Shown here: one piece after another, positions 26,810 through 36,377 of the stretch
Layout: every line of letters begins with the position of its first letter
How positions within the stretch are numbered: position 1 is the stretch's first letter
NCBI GenBank assembly: GCA_963753115.1
Contig: CAVWBB010000014.1
Location: 81,834 to 145,833 of the forward strand
Direction of reading: 5' to 3'
DNA from: Bog-473 sp963753115
GTDB taxonomy: Bacteria > Actinomycetota > Acidimicrobiia > Acidimicrobiales > RAAP-2
Length of the DNA: 64,000 bases
Position numbers and translations under genes: made by a program
The notes under the pieces: generated by a model
What the model was told of the DNA's origin: nothing
The model's input: only the letters and a program-made list of their open reading frames with translations
Databases searched by the model: none

Positions 26810-28204
26810 ATGGCCCGGACCTATTTCATCCGCACCTTCGGGTGCCAGATGAACGAGCACGACTCCGAGAGGCTCGCCGGGCTGCTGGTGGCCGACGGCC
26901 TGGCGCCCGCCGCCACCATGGAGGACGCCGACGTGGTGGTGCTCAACACCTGCTGCATCCGGGAAAATGCCGACCAGCGCCTCTACGGCACGCTCGGACG
27001 GCTGAAGGAGCTGGTCGACGCCAAACCGGGACTGCAGATCGCGGTCGGCGGGTGCCTGGCCCAGAAGGACCGCGCCCGCATTCAGGAGAAGGTGGGCTGG
27101 GTCGACGTCGTCTTCGGCACCCACAACCTGACCAGTGCGCCGGCGCTCCTGCGGCGGGCCCAGGCCGAGGGCCCCGTCATGGAGATCCTCGATGCTCCGG
27201 CGCCCGAGTCGGGGAGCAACCCGTTGCTGGGTCCCGGCGCGGTCCGCGAGCTGCCGTACACGGCCTGGGTCAACATCCAGACCGGCTGCGACAACTCCTG
27301 CGCCTTCTGCATCGTCCCGTCGGTGCGCGGGCCCGAGGTGAGCCGGCCCCTCGACGACATCGTGGCCGAGGTCGGGTTGCTCGCCCGCAGCGGGGTGAGC
27401 GAGGTGACGTTGCTGGGCCAGAACGTGAACTCCTACGGCCGCGACATCACCAAGCGGCGCCCACTCTTCGCCGAGCTGCTCCGCGCCGTCGGCGGGGTCG
27501 AAGGCATCGGACGGGTGCGCTTCACGAGCCCGCACCCCAAGGACCTGCGCCCGGAGACGATCGCGGCCATGGCGGAGACACCAGAGGTGTGCGAGCAGCT
27601 GCACCTCCCGCTCCAGTCGGGCAGCGACGCGGTCTTGCGGGCCATGCGGCGTGGCTACACCGCGGCGCGCTACCTCGAGCGCCTCGCCGCCGCCCGTCGC
27701 GCCATCGACGACCTGGCGGTGACGACCGACATCATCGTCGGCTTCCCGGGGGAGACGGACGCCGACTTCGAGGACACGCTGGCCGTCTGCGCCGAGGCCG
27801 GGTTCGACGGGGCCTACACGTTCATCTTCTCCCCGCGTCCCGGCACGCGCGCGGCCGACATGGCGGCCGCCTTCGTGCCTGCCGAGGTCGTGGCCGAGCG
27901 TTTCGAGCGCCTCAAGACCGTGGTGGACCGCTCCGCCCTGGCCCGGTACCGGGCGCGCATCGGCCGCAGCGAGGAGGCGTTGGTCGAGGGCGTCAGCCGG
28001 CGCGACGAGTCGATGCTCACCGGTCGCACCCGGCAGGGGAAGCTGATCCACTTCCCGGCGGGGACTCCCGCGGGGACCCCGAAGCCGGGCGCGTTGGCCC
28101 GCGTCACCGTGACCGACGGCCATCCGCACCACCTCTCCGGCCGCCTGGAGGAGGTGACGGCGCGGCCCCGGCATCGCGTGCGCATCCCGGTGGCGGGCGC
28201 TTGA
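26810..28204 (+). CDS. miaB: tRNA-2-methylthio-N6-dimethylallyladenosine synthase
   Basis: Radical-SAM methylthiotransferase acting on i6A37 of tRNAs. 464 residues: UPF0004 domain with Cys at FGCQMN, NTCCIREN and GGCLAQ (auxiliary cluster), radical SAM CDNSCAFC near 161-168, then the TRAM domain. The substrate base is made by the next gene, miaA, which overlaps by TTGA. Confidence 0.96.
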   Translation: MARTYFIRTFGCQMNEHDSERLAGLLVADGLAPAATMEDADVVVLNTCCIRENADQRLYGTLGRLKELVDAKPGLQIAVGGCLAQKDRARIQEKVGWVDVVFGTHNLTSAPALLRRAQAEGPVMEILDAPAPESGSNPLLGPGAVRELPYTAWVNIQTGCDNSCAFCIVPSVRGPEVSRPLDDIVAEVGLLARSGVSEVTLLGQNVNSYGRDITKRRPLFAELLRAVGGVEGIGRVRFTSPHPKDLRPETIAAMAETPEVCEQLHLPLQSGSDAVLRAMRRGYTAARYLERLAAARRAIDDLAVTTDIIVGFPGETDADFEDTLAVCAEAGFDGAYTFIFSPRPGTRAADMAAAFVPAEVVAERFERLKTVVDRSALARYRARIGRSEEALVEGVSRRDESMLTGRTRQGKLIHFPAGTPAGTPKPGALARVTVTDGHPHHLSGRLEEVTARPRHRVRIPVAGA

Positions 28205-29115
28205 CTGCAGTCGCACTGGTCGGGGTCACCGCCTCGGGGAAGTCGGAGGCCGCGCTGCAGCTGGCCCTGCGCCGGGGCGATTGCGAAATCGTCTCGGTCG
28301 ATTCCATGTGCGTCTACCGGGGCATGGACATCGGGACGTCGAAACCGGGCCCCGAGGCCCGGGCGGCCGTGCCGCACCATCTCCTCGACCTGGTCGATCC
28401 GGACGAGGACTTCAGCCTCACCCAGTTCCAGCAGGCGGCCCGCGCGGCGCTGCAGGGCATCGACCGCCGCGGCCATCACGCACTGCTCGTCGGCGGCACC
28501 GGCTTGTACCTGCGGGCGGTGGTCGACGACCTCGACGTCCCGGGCCGCTACCCCGACGTGGCGGCCGCGCTCAACGGGGAGCTGGACGAGGGCCGTGCCG
28601 ACGTGCCGGCGTTGCACGCCCGCCTGGCGGTGCTCGACCCGGTGGGCGCGGCGCGCATGGAGCCGACCAACCGTCGCCGGGTCGTGCGCGCGCTCGAGGT
28701 CACCATCGGATCGGGCCGGCCCTTCTCGGCCTTCGGCCCCGGCCTGGAGGCCTATCCGGCAGCCGGGATGGCCCAGGTGGGGCTGGCACGGCCGGCCGAG
28801 GACGTCGACCGCCGGATCGCTGCCCGCTTCGACCAGATGCTCGAGGACGGCCTCGTCGACGAGGTGCGGGCCCTGGCGGCCCGCCCCGCCGGCATCTCGC
28901 GCACGGCGCGCCAGGCGCTGGGCTACCGGGAGATCCTCGCCCACGTGGAAGAGGACGCCCCCCTGTCCGACTGCTTGGAGCAGGCGGTTCGGCGCACGCG
29001 GCAGTTCGCCCGGCGCCAGGCCTCGTGGTTCCGCCGCGACCCACGCGTGAGCTGGGCCGAGAGCGGCACGGAGGCCTGGCGCCTGCTGGACCGGGCCCTG
29101 GCCGTGCACGGCTGA
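28201..29115 (+). CDS. miaA: tRNA dimethylallyltransferase
   Basis: Adds the dimethylallyl group to A37 of tRNAs reading UNN codons. 304 residues. P-loop GVTASGKS, SVDSMCVYRGMDIGTSKP, VGGTGLYLRAV, EPTNRRRVVRALEV, and RQFARRQASWFRRDP. TTG start 28201 inside the miaB stop; the protein then begins TAVALVGVTASGKS, as expected. Confidence 0.95.
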   Translation: MTAVALVGVTASGKSEAALQLALRRGDCEIVSVDSMCVYRGMDIGTSKPGPEARAAVPHHLLDLVDPDEDFSLTQFQQAARAALQGIDRRGHHALLVGGTGLYLRAVVDDLDVPGRYPDVAAALNGELDEGRADVPALHARLAVLDPVGAARMEPTNRRRVVRALEVTIGSGRPFSAFGPGLEAYPAAGMAQVGLARPAEDVDRRIAARFDQMLEDGLVDEVRALAARPAGISRTARQALGYREILAHVEEDAPLSDCLEQAVRRTRQFARRQASWFRRDPRVSWAESGTEAWRLLDRALAVHG

Positions 29116-29141
29116 CGCACCCCAGCTGCGAGAATGGAGTG

Positions 29142-29960
29142 ATGCGGGCCACCAAGCACGAAGGGGCGGGGAACGACTTCCTGGTCGTGGTGGACCCCGA
29201 CGATGCGATCAGGTTCTCGGTGGCCCAGGTGCGCCTGTTGGCCGACCGGCGGCGGGGCATCGGAGCCGACGGCATCATCCGGGTGGGTCCGGGCCGCGAG
29301 GGCGCCGACGTCTCCATGGAGCTGCACAACGCGGACGGCAGCCGGGCGGAGATGAGCGGGAACGGCATCCGGTGTCTCGCCCAGGCCGCCGTGGACGCCG
29401 GGCTGGTGTCGCCGCCCCGCTTCACCGTCGCCACGGCCGGCGGCCTGCGCACCGTCGAGTACACGCCGGGTGACGCACCCGGCTGGGCCTCGGCCCGCGT
29501 CGACATGGGCCCGGCCCGGCTCGGTCCCGACCAGCCCCAGGAGTTCGGCGACCGCCGCGTCCGCACCGTCGACGTCGGCAACCCGCACCTCGTCCTGCTG
29601 GGGCCCGACACCGCCGCCGTGGACATCGCGGAGATGGGGCCCAAGTTGCAGGCTGCCTTCAACGGCGGCATCAACGTCGAGTGGATCACCGTCGTGCAGG
29701 ACGACGACGGCGAGGTCCTCGACTTCCGGGTGTGGGAGCGCGGCGCCGGCGAGACGCTGGCCTGCGGGACCGGGAGCGTGGCCGCGGCCGCCGCGGCGCG
29801 CAGCTGGGAGGTCGCGGGGGCCGACGGCACCGTGCGCGTGCGCAATCCGGGCGGCGTCCTGGAGGTCACCCTCGGACCCGACGAGCGTTCGCCCACCTAC
29901 CTGGCCGGCCCGGTCCGCAAGGTGGCGGACATCGACATCCACCCGGGAATGCTCTCTTGA
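29142..29960 (+). CDS. dapF: Diaminopimelate epimerase
   Basis: Converts LL- to meso-diaminopimelate for lysine and peptidoglycan. 272 residues with both catalytic Cys: MSGNGIRCLAQ and ETLACGTGS. Start ATG 29142 gives MRATKHEGAGNDFLV, the standard beginning; codons upstream overlap miaA. Confidence 0.95.
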   Translation: MRATKHEGAGNDFLVVVDPDDAIRFSVAQVRLLADRRRGIGADGIIRVGPGREGADVSMELHNADGSRAEMSGNGIRCLAQAAVDAGLVSPPRFTVATAGGLRTVEYTPGDAPGWASARVDMGPARLGPDQPQEFGDRRVRTVDVGNPHLVLLGPDTAAVDIAEMGPKLQAAFNGGINVEWITVVQDDDGEVLDFRVWERGAGETLACGTGSVAAAAAARSWEVAGADGTVRVRNPGGVLEVTLGPDERSPTYLAGPVRKVADIDIHPGMLS

Positions 29961-31240
29961 GCAACCTGTTGCCCGGGACGCTCATTGAGCGCACCTTCCG
30001 GGAGCGGATCATCCTGGTGGGCGTCATCTTTCCCGGCCTCACCGAGGAGATGGTCGCCGAGGAGCTCGACGAGCTGGCGCAGCTGGTGGACAGCGCCGGT
30101 GCCGATGTCGTCGGCCGCGTCGTGCAGCGGCGCAACGCGCCCGACGCCGCGACCTTCGTCGGTCGCGGCAAGGCGGAAGAGATCGCCGAGCTGAGCCGCA
30201 CCCTCGACGCGGACACCGTGGTGTTCGACGACGATCTGACGCCGGCGCAGCACCGCAACCTGGAGAAGCTGTTCGGCCGCACGGCCATCGACCGCACCGC
30301 GGTGATCCTCGACATCTTCGCCCAGAACGCGCGCAGCCCCGAGGGCAAGGCGCAGGTGGAGCTGGCGCTCCTGCGGTACCGCCTCCCGCGCCTGCGCGGC
30401 CGCGGCACCGCGCTGAGCCAGCAGGCGGGTGGCATCGGGACCAGGGGGCCGGGCGAGACGCAGCTCGAGGTCGACCGCCGGCGCCTGGTGCGACGCATGC
30501 ACAAGCTGGAGGCCGAGCTGCGCGAGGTGGAGCGCACGCGGACGCTCCAGCGCCGCAGCCGCGCCCGGGGGCGCCACCGTGAGATCGCACTGGTGGGGTA
30601 CACCAACGCGGGGAAGTCGACGCTCCTCAACCGGCTGACCGACGCCGGCGTGCCGGCGCAGAACCGCCTCTTCGTCACGCTCGACCCACGCACGCGGCAG
30701 CTCTCGCTGCCCGGCGGCGAGACGGTCCTGGTGACCGACACCGTCGGCTTCGTGCGCAAGCTGCCCCACGAGCTGGTCGAGGCCTTCCGCTCCACCCTCG
30801 ATTCCGTGCGTCTGGCCGACCTCATCGTCCACGTGGTCGACGCCACGGCGGTGAACGCCGAAGCGCAGATGTCCGCCGTACGCGAGGTCCTCACCGAAAT
30901 CGGCGCGTCCGACGTGCCCGATCTCATCGTCGTCAACAAAGCCGATGCGGCGCCCGATGAGGCCAAGGCGCTGGCGCACGCCCACGAGGGTGCCGTGCTC
31001 ATCTCGGCCCGAACCGGGGAAGGCGTCGAGGACCTCCTGCGCATCCTCGGCGACCGCCTGCGCGGCTCGGACCGGGTCGTGCAGTTGGTGGTGCCCTGGG
31101 CCCGCGGCGACGTGCTGGCCGCCATCCACCGAGAGGGCGAGGTGGTGGGGCAGAGCGACGGGGAGGAGTCGGCCACGCTGCAGGTCGTGCTCGACGACGT
31201 GGGCCGGGCCCGATTCGCCGAGTTCGTGGCGGCTCGGTGA
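29957..31240 (+). CDS. hflX: Ribosome-associated GTPase HflX
   Basis: 427 residues. N-terminal HflX domain with the glycine-rich GGIGTRGPGETQLE signature, coiled coil, then the GTPase domain: G1 GYTNAGKST near 214, DTVGFVRKLPH (G3), NKAD (G4). Splits stalled or stressed ribosomes in studied bacteria. TTG start overlaps the dapF stop and its GTGA end overlaps dapC, so it is embedded in the dap operon. Confidence 0.95.
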   Translation: MSNLLPGTLIERTFRERIILVGVIFPGLTEEMVAEELDELAQLVDSAGADVVGRVVQRRNAPDAATFVGRGKAEEIAELSRTLDADTVVFDDDLTPAQHRNLEKLFGRTAIDRTAVILDIFAQNARSPEGKAQVELALLRYRLPRLRGRGTALSQQAGGIGTRGPGETQLEVDRRRLVRRMHKLEAELREVERTRTLQRRSRARGRHREIALVGYTNAGKSTLLNRLTDAGVPAQNRLFVTLDPRTRQLSLPGGETVLVTDTVGFVRKLPHELVEAFRSTLDSVRLADLIVHVVDATAVNAEAQMSAVREVLTEIGASDVPDLIVVNKADAAPDEAKALAHAHEGAVLISARTGEGVEDLLRILGDRLRGSDRVVQLVVPWARGDVLAAIHREGEVVGQSDGEESATLQVVLDDVGRARFAEFVAAR

Positions 31241-32370
31241 CGTTCCGCCTGCCTCCCTATCCCTACGACCGGCTGGCCGGCTTGGCCAAGGTCGCCGGCG
31301 CGCACGAGGGTGGCATGGTCGACTGCTCCATCGGCACGCCGTACGACCCGCCGCTGCCCGCCGTCGTGCAGGCGCTGGCGTCGTCGAACACCGAGCGGGG
31401 GTACCCCGCCTCGGCCGGCAGCCCGCAGCTGCGCCAGGCGGCGGCCGCCTGGCTGACCCGCCGTTTCGGGCTGGCCGACGTCGCGCCGTCCGCGGTCGCC
31501 GCCTGTGTCGGGACCAAGGAGCTCGTGGCGTCGGTGCCCCATGTGCTCCGGCTCCGCGAGCCGGCGCGGGACACGGTGTTGTACCCCGCCGTGTCCTATC
31601 CGACCTACGCCATGGGGGCGGAGCTGGCCGGCTGTCGCGCCGTCCCGGTTCCCGCCGCGCCGGGTCGGCTCGGGGGTCTCGATCTGGGCACCATTGACCC
31701 GGCGGACGCGGCGCGCGCCCTGGTGCTGTGGTCGAACTCGCCCTCGAACCCGACGGGGGGCCTGGGCGACCTCGGGGCCGAAGCCACCTGGGGACGGGCG
31801 CACGGCGTGCCGGTGTTCTCCGACGAGTGCTACGCCGAGTTCACCTGGGACGGCCCGCCCCGCTCGGTGCTCCAACACGGATCCGATGGCGTGGTGGCCG
31901 TCCACTCCCTCTCCAAGCGCTCCAATCTGGCCGGCGTCCGGGTCGGCTTCTACGCCGGGGACCCCGAGCTGGTCGAGTTCCTGCGCGCCGTGCGCCAGCA
32001 CGCCGGTCTCATGGTGCCGGGCCCGGCGCAGGCCGCCGGTGTGGCCGCCCTGTCCGACGACGCGCACGTGGAGGCACAGCGGGCCCGCTACCGGGAACGC
32101 CTCGCATACCTGGCCGGCGTCCTCGGCGGGTACGGCTGCCCGGTGGCGCTCCCCGAGGGCGGCTTCTACCTCTGGGTCCCGGTGCCCTCCGACCGCTGGC
32201 CCGACGCCTGGGTCATGGCCGAGGCGCTGGCGACCGACGGTGGGCTCCTGGTCAGCCCGGGCGACCTCTACGGGGACGACGGTGCCGGCCACGTCCGGGT
32301 GGCCGTCGTCCAGCCGATGGACCGGTTGGCGCTGGTGGGGGAGCGCCTCGCTAGGGTGCGGCATGGCTGA
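31237..32370 (+). CDS. dapC: N-succinyldiaminopimelate aminotransferase
   Basis: Class I PLP aminotransferase. 377 residues, PLP-Lys in VHSLSKRSNLAGVRVGF, and NSPSNPTGG and DECYAEF. The call as DapC rather than another aminotransferase rests on the close position with dapD and dapE. Confidence 0.9.
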   Translation: MTFRLPPYPYDRLAGLAKVAGAHEGGMVDCSIGTPYDPPLPAVVQALASSNTERGYPASAGSPQLRQAAAAWLTRRFGLADVAPSAVAACVGTKELVASVPHVLRLREPARDTVLYPAVSYPTYAMGAELAGCRAVPVPAAPGRLGGLDLGTIDPADAARALVLWSNSPSNPTGGLGDLGAEATWGRAHGVPVFSDECYAEFTWDGPPRSVLQHGSDGVVAVHSLSKRSNLAGVRVGFYAGDPELVEFLRAVRQHAGLMVPGPAQAAGVAALSDDAHVEAQRARYRERLAYLAGVLGGYGCPVALPEGGFYLWVPVPSDRWPDAWVMAEALATDGGLLVSPGDLYGDDGAGHVRVAVVQPMDRLALVGERLARVRHG

Positions 32371-33190
32371 TCTCCAAGCGAGCATCGAGGAGTTGTGGGA
32401 GCGCCGGGCGGACCTGACGCCGGCCGACACCGAGGCGGCCGCGCTGGTCGAAGAGGCCATCGCACTGCTCGACTCGGGGCAGGCCCGCGTGGCCGAGGTG
32501 GACCCCGCCACCGACGAGGTGGTCGTCCACGAGTGGCTCAAGAAGTCGATCCTGATGCTCTTCTCGCTGCGGGGCATGGAGACCATTGAGGCCGGGCCGT
32601 TCGAGTACGCCGACAAGCTTCCCCTCAAGCACGGTTTCGCCGCAGCGGGCGTGCGCGCCCTCCCGGGCGCGTCGGCCCGCTGGGGCTCCTTCCTCGCCCG
32701 CGGCGTCGTCCTCATGCCCTCGTACGTGAACATCGGCGCCTACGTCGGTGCGGACTCCATGGTCGACACCTGGGCCACCGTGGCCTCCTGCGCGCAGATC
32801 GGCGAGCGGGTCCACCTGGCGGGCGGCGTCGGCATCGGGGGCGTGCTCGAGCCACCCAACGCCGTGCCCGTCGTCGTCGAGGACGACGCCTTCGTCGGGA
32901 GCCGTTGCATGGTGACGGGCGGGGCGCGCATCGGCAAGGGCGCCGTGCTGGGAGCGGGCAGCTTCCTCGACCCGTCCATCCCCGTGATCGACGCGGAGAC
33001 CGGAGAGGAGATCTCCCGCGGTGTCGTGCCGTCGTGGTGTGTCGCCATCCGTGCCAGCCGGCGGCGGGAGTATCCGGGCGGGGAGTTCTTCGTGCCGTGC
33101 GTCCTCGTGATCAAGCGCCTCAGCGAGGGGGAGCGGCACGACAAGGCACAGCTGAACGCCGTCCTGCGGGACCACGGCGCCAGCACCTGA
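32363..33190 (+). CDS. dapD: Tetrahydrodipicolinate N-succinyltransferase
   Basis: Left-handed beta-helix acyltransferase, 275 residues, of the E. coli-like length class. Hexapeptide repeats run from ~100 to 220 (VNIGAYVGADSMVDTWATV, AHLAGGVGIGGVLEP-type). Overlaps dapC by 8 bases. Confidence 0.94.
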   Translation: MADLQASIEELWERRADLTPADTEAAALVEEAIALLDSGQARVAEVDPATDEVVVHEWLKKSILMLFSLRGMETIEAGPFEYADKLPLKHGFAAAGVRALPGASARWGSFLARGVVLMPSYVNIGAYVGADSMVDTWATVASCAQIGERVHLAGGVGIGGVLEPPNAVPVVVEDDAFVGSRCMVTGGARIGKGAVLGAGSFLDPSIPVIDAETGEEISRGVVPSWCVAIRASRRREYPGGEFFVPCVLVIKRLSEGERHDKAQLNAVLRDHGAST

Positions 33191-33194
33191 TCCG

Positions 33195-34256
33195 ATGGGC
33201 GATCTCCTGGCGGTCACGCGGGACCTGATGGCCGTCCCCTCGCCGAGCCGAAGCGAGGCGGCGCTCGCCGATCTCGTCGAGCGCGCACTCGGCGCCTGCC
33301 CCTGGCTCGACGTCGCACGGGTCGGGGACAACGTCATCGCCCGCACGGCGTGCGGCCACAGCCAGCGCCTCGTGCTGGCCGGGCACCTCGACACCGTCCC
33401 GCCGGTCGGGAACGAGGCACCGAGGCTCGAGGGCGACACCCTGTGGGGCGTCGGCGCCTCCGACATGAAGGGCGGCCTCGCCGTCATGCTCGAGCTGGCC
33501 ACGACGGTGCGGGAGCCGACCGTGGACGTGACGTGGTGCTTCTACGCCCGCGAGGAGATCGGCCGCGCCGACAGCGGCCTGCTCGAGCTCTGGCAGCAGC
33601 GGCCCGACCTCTTGGCCGGCGACGCCGCCATTCTCGGGGAGCCGACGAGTGCCCTGGTCGAGGCCGGCTGTCAGGGGACGATGCGCGTGCGCATCACCCT
33701 GCGCGGCGTGCGGGCCCACACGGCGCGTCCCTTCACGGGGCGCAACGCCATTCACCGCCTGGCCCCACTCCTCCAGCGGGTGGCCGACTGGCCCGGTCGC
33801 GAGGTGGTGCTCGACGGCTGCACCTACGCCGAACAGCTGCAGGTGGTGGGCATCGAGGGGGGAGTGGCGGCCAACGTCGTCCCCGACGAGGCAACGGTCA
33901 CCCTCAACCACCGCTACGCGCCGGACAGGGATGCGGCCGAAGCCGGCGCCTTCCTGCTCGATCTCCTGCAGGGCAGCTGGGACGCCGAGAGCGGCGACAC
34001 CTGGGAGGTGCTCGACTCCGGGGACGGAGCGCCCCCCTCGCTCGATCACCCGCTGCTGCGCGCCCTGGTGGAGAAGAGCGGTGCCGCGCCCAGGGCGAAG
34101 GTCGGCTGGACGGACGTGGCCTCGTTCTGGGAGCACGGGGTGCCGGCCGCCAACTTCGGACCCGGCGACCCGCTCCTCGCCCACCACCCGGACGAGCGGG
34201 TGTCGGCGGCGCAGCTCGAGCGGGCGCACGACACCCTGCTCGCAGTGATCAGCTGA
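33195..34256 (+). CDS. dapE: Succinyl-diaminopimelate desuccinylase
   Basis: M20 zinc peptidase family, 353 residues. Metal/active motifs LAGHLDTVPP, GVGASDMKGGLAVML and the catalytic Glu pair in YAREEIGRA. Completes the succinylase branch of DAP synthesis begun by dapD and dapC. Its 3' end overlaps the convergent cupredoxin gene by 8 bases. Confidence 0.93.
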   Translation: MGDLLAVTRDLMAVPSPSRSEAALADLVERALGACPWLDVARVGDNVIARTACGHSQRLVLAGHLDTVPPVGNEAPRLEGDTLWGVGASDMKGGLAVMLELATTVREPTVDVTWCFYAREEIGRADSGLLELWQQRPDLLAGDAAILGEPTSALVEAGCQGTMRVRITLRGVRAHTARPFTGRNAIHRLAPLLQRVADWPGREVVLDGCTYAEQLQVVGIEGGVAANVVPDEATVTLNHRYAPDRDAAEAGAFLLDLLQGSWDAESGDTWEVLDSGDGAPPSLDHPLLRALVEKSGAAPRAKVGWTDVASFWEHGVPAANFGPGDPLLAHHPDERVSAAQLERAHDTLLAVIS

Positions 34257-34662
34257 CGACGATCGTCCCCTTCATGTACTGGTGGATGTTGCAGATGTAG
34301 GTGTACGTCCCGGGCTTCATGGGCGCGGTGAACGTCTTGGTCTGGCCGGCGCCGATGTCGCCGGTGTCGAACTGGCCCCCGCTCGCCGTCAGCGTGTGGG
34401 TGACCGAGTCCTTGTTGGTGACGGTGACCGTCGAACCCGGTGCCACCGAGGCGCGCATGGGCGAGAACATGAAGTTCGAGATGGTGAGGGTGCTCGTGGA
34501 GGTCGCTCCCGCTCCGCTGGCGCTGCGCGCAGTGGTGGAGGTCGCCCCGCTCCCGGAACCCGATGGGCTGGAGCCCCCGCCGCTGCAGGCGGCCAGGAGC
34601 AGTGCGCCCCCCAGGACCAGGACGAGCGCACCACCCCTGAACCGCCGTACCGGTTCCCGCAT
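34249..34662 (-). CDS. Blue-copper (plastocyanin-like) lipoprotein
   Basis: 137 residues. Lipobox LLAAC|S, Ser/Gly linker, then a cupredoxin fold with copper ligands His (VTHTLTA) and Cys-x2-His-x3-Met (CNIHQYM). Exported electron carrier or copper-binding protein. It starts 3 bases after the ferritin-like gene upstream, so it is part of that operon. Confidence 0.88.
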   Translation of the reverse strand: MREPVRRFRGGALVLVLGGALLLAACSGGGSSPSGSGSGATSTTARSASGAGATSTSTLTISNFMFSPMRASVAPGSTVTVTNKDSVTHTLTASGGQFDTGDIGAGQTKTFTAPMKPGTYTYICNIHQYMKGTIVVS

Positions 34663-34665
34663 CGC

Positions 34666-35445
34666 TCAGACCGCCTGCGATGTCGGGTTGAACGCCAGGG
34701 GCGTCCCCGAGGAGGTCTGCGCGCCCGGGTACATCCCGAGCACGTAGTACAGGACGGCGATGTGCTGCATCTCGACCGGCTGGATCGACGACGACAGCGC
34801 GATGGCCGCGCTGCTCTTCAGTTTGGACGTCTCCGCTTGATAGGTCTGGGCGGCGATCGTCTCCAGGGTGACGGCCAGTTGGGCCAGCCCCGCGATGTCG
34901 GTCACCTTGGCGAAGTCCGACTGCACCGTCGGCGTCAGGGTCGGGTTGGTCACCGTCACCGGCGCCTTGCCGTGGGACTGCAGCACCGCGTTCCAGGCCG
35001 CGGCGTGCTGCTGGTGCTGGCCCTTGACGGTCGTGGCGAACGTGGCCACGGCCGGAGGCACCGTGCCGAGCTTCCCCGCGGTCGCGGCGGACAACCCTGC
35101 CGTGTAGGCGAAGACGGCCAGGTTCTCCAGGCTGGCGGCCACTGCGGCCACCGCCAGGTCGCCCGTCAGTCCGGCCGGCGGGAAGGCACCCGCCGTGGCG
35201 GCCGAGAGCCGGCGGGTCGAGGCCGCGGCCAAGGAGGGCACCGCACCACTGCCGACGGCCAGCGCCGCCCCTCCGGCCACTGCGGCGCCGGCGCCCATGA
35301 GGAAGGTGCGGCGGCTGGTGCCGCGCATCTGCGACAGCGCCTGCGCCATGGCGGGCATGCCCACGTCGTGGTGGAGCTCGTCGAGCTCCATTGTCTGGGC
35401 GCGCAGCTCGTGCTCGCTACCCTCGTACGTCTGCTTCTTGCTCAC
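34666..35445 (-). CDS. Exported ferritin-like domain protein
   Basis: 259 residues. Tat-type signal SRRTFLMGAGAAVAGG, then a four-helix ferritin-like domain (DUF4439/Ferritin_2 type): LENLAVFAYTAG, GQHQQHAAAW, VTLETIAAQTY and PVEMQHIAVLYY carry Glu and His at helix positions. The upstream gene is a paralog with the same plan, and their junction overlaps by 4 bases. An iron or stress role is inferred from the fold only. Confidence 0.83.
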   Translation of the reverse strand: MSKKQTYEGSEHELRAQTMELDELHHDVGMPAMAQALSQMRGTSRRTFLMGAGAAVAGGAALAVGSGAVPSLAAASTRRLSAATAGAFPPAGLTGDLAVAAVAASLENLAVFAYTAGLSAATAGKLGTVPPAVATFATTVKGQHQQHAAAWNAVLQSHGKAPVTVTNPTLTPTVQSDFAKVTDIAGLAQLAVTLETIAAQTYQAETSKLKSSAAIALSSSIQPVEMQHIAVLYYVLGMYPGAQTSSGTPLAFNPTSQAV

Positions 35446-36311
35446 TTGACGGCTCCTTGTCCGGCCGGGGCGGCACTGTTGGTCTTGTAGAACGCGTTGG
35501 GGAAGCCGACGCTGCCGGCCGCGGCCGGGAGCATGGCGGCGGTGCCGGGTGACAGCGAGATCAGCTGCGGCGCACCCGCCATCAAGAGAGCCTGGACGGC
35601 CAGGAGGACCGAGACGTGCTGCGCCTCGATCCCCATGATGCTGGCGAGGAGCGCTTTGTTCGTCTCCTTCTTGGCCAGCACCGTGTCCTTGACGTAGGTC
35701 TCCGCCGCGATGTTCTCGAGCTCGAGTGCGAGGGCGACCACGCCGAGGGCACCTTGCGCCGGCGTGGCCGAGCCGAGGCTCGCCACTGCCTTCTTGACGA
35801 CCGGGACGAAGGCCGGATCCGGCTTGTGCTGGGCCTTGCCGCCGAGGCTCTTGACCGCGGCGTTGAAGGCGTCGGCGTGCTGCGCGTGCTGGCCCATGGT
35901 CACCTGGGCGAACTTGGTGACCACCGGGTTGGCCGACGACCCGCCGATGTAGGGGAGCGTCAGCGCGGTCTTGTAGGTGGAGACGGCCAGGTTCTCTATG
36001 GAGGCGGCGGTCTGCAGGATCTGCACGTCGCTCGGGCTGCTGGCCGCCGCGGCCGAGGCCAAGGCGCCGGTGAGCACTGCGCCGCCCGCCGCGCCGAGCA
36101 GCGCCGCACCGGCCAGGCTCGCCGTGAGGGCCCGGGTGTGGGTCTCGTGGAACGCCTGGTTGGCAGCGGGGTCATCGTCTCGCGCCGCTCGCGGCGACCG
36201 CGCCGACTCGACGAGCTCGTCGAGTCCGTCGTGCATCGGGCGCAACGCGTCCGACTGTAGGTCTTGGGATTCTTCGAGCAGCTCGGCGAGCGCCCGGGGA
36301 TCTGCCGTCAT
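35442..36311 (-). CDS. Ferritin-like domain protein, paralog of the next gene
   Basis: 289 residues: cytosolic-looking N-terminus of ~60 residues, a hydrophobic segment (LAGAALLGAAGGAVLTGAL), then a ferritin-like bundle with IENLAVSTYKT, GQHAQHADAF, LELENIAAETY and GIEAQHVSVLL. The four motifs align with those of the downstream gene, so the pair arose by duplication. First gene of a three-gene operon with the blue-copper lipoprotein. Confidence 0.82.
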   Translation of the reverse strand: MTADPRALAELLEESQDLQSDALRPMHDGLDELVESARSPRAARDDDPAANQAFHETHTRALTASLAGAALLGAAGGAVLTGALASAAAASSPSDVQILQTAASIENLAVSTYKTALTLPYIGGSSANPVVTKFAQVTMGQHAQHADAFNAAVKSLGGKAQHKPDPAFVPVVKKAVASLGSATPAQGALGVVALALELENIAAETYVKDTVLAKKETNKALLASIMGIEAQHVSVLLAVQALLMAGAPQLISLSPGTAAMLPAAAGSVGFPNAFYKTNSAAPAGQGAVK

Positions 36312-36377
36312 GTGGCCTCCTCGAATGTGGACTGCCCACTGTTCGGAGGCCGCCGCCTGGCGGATGACGAAAATGTC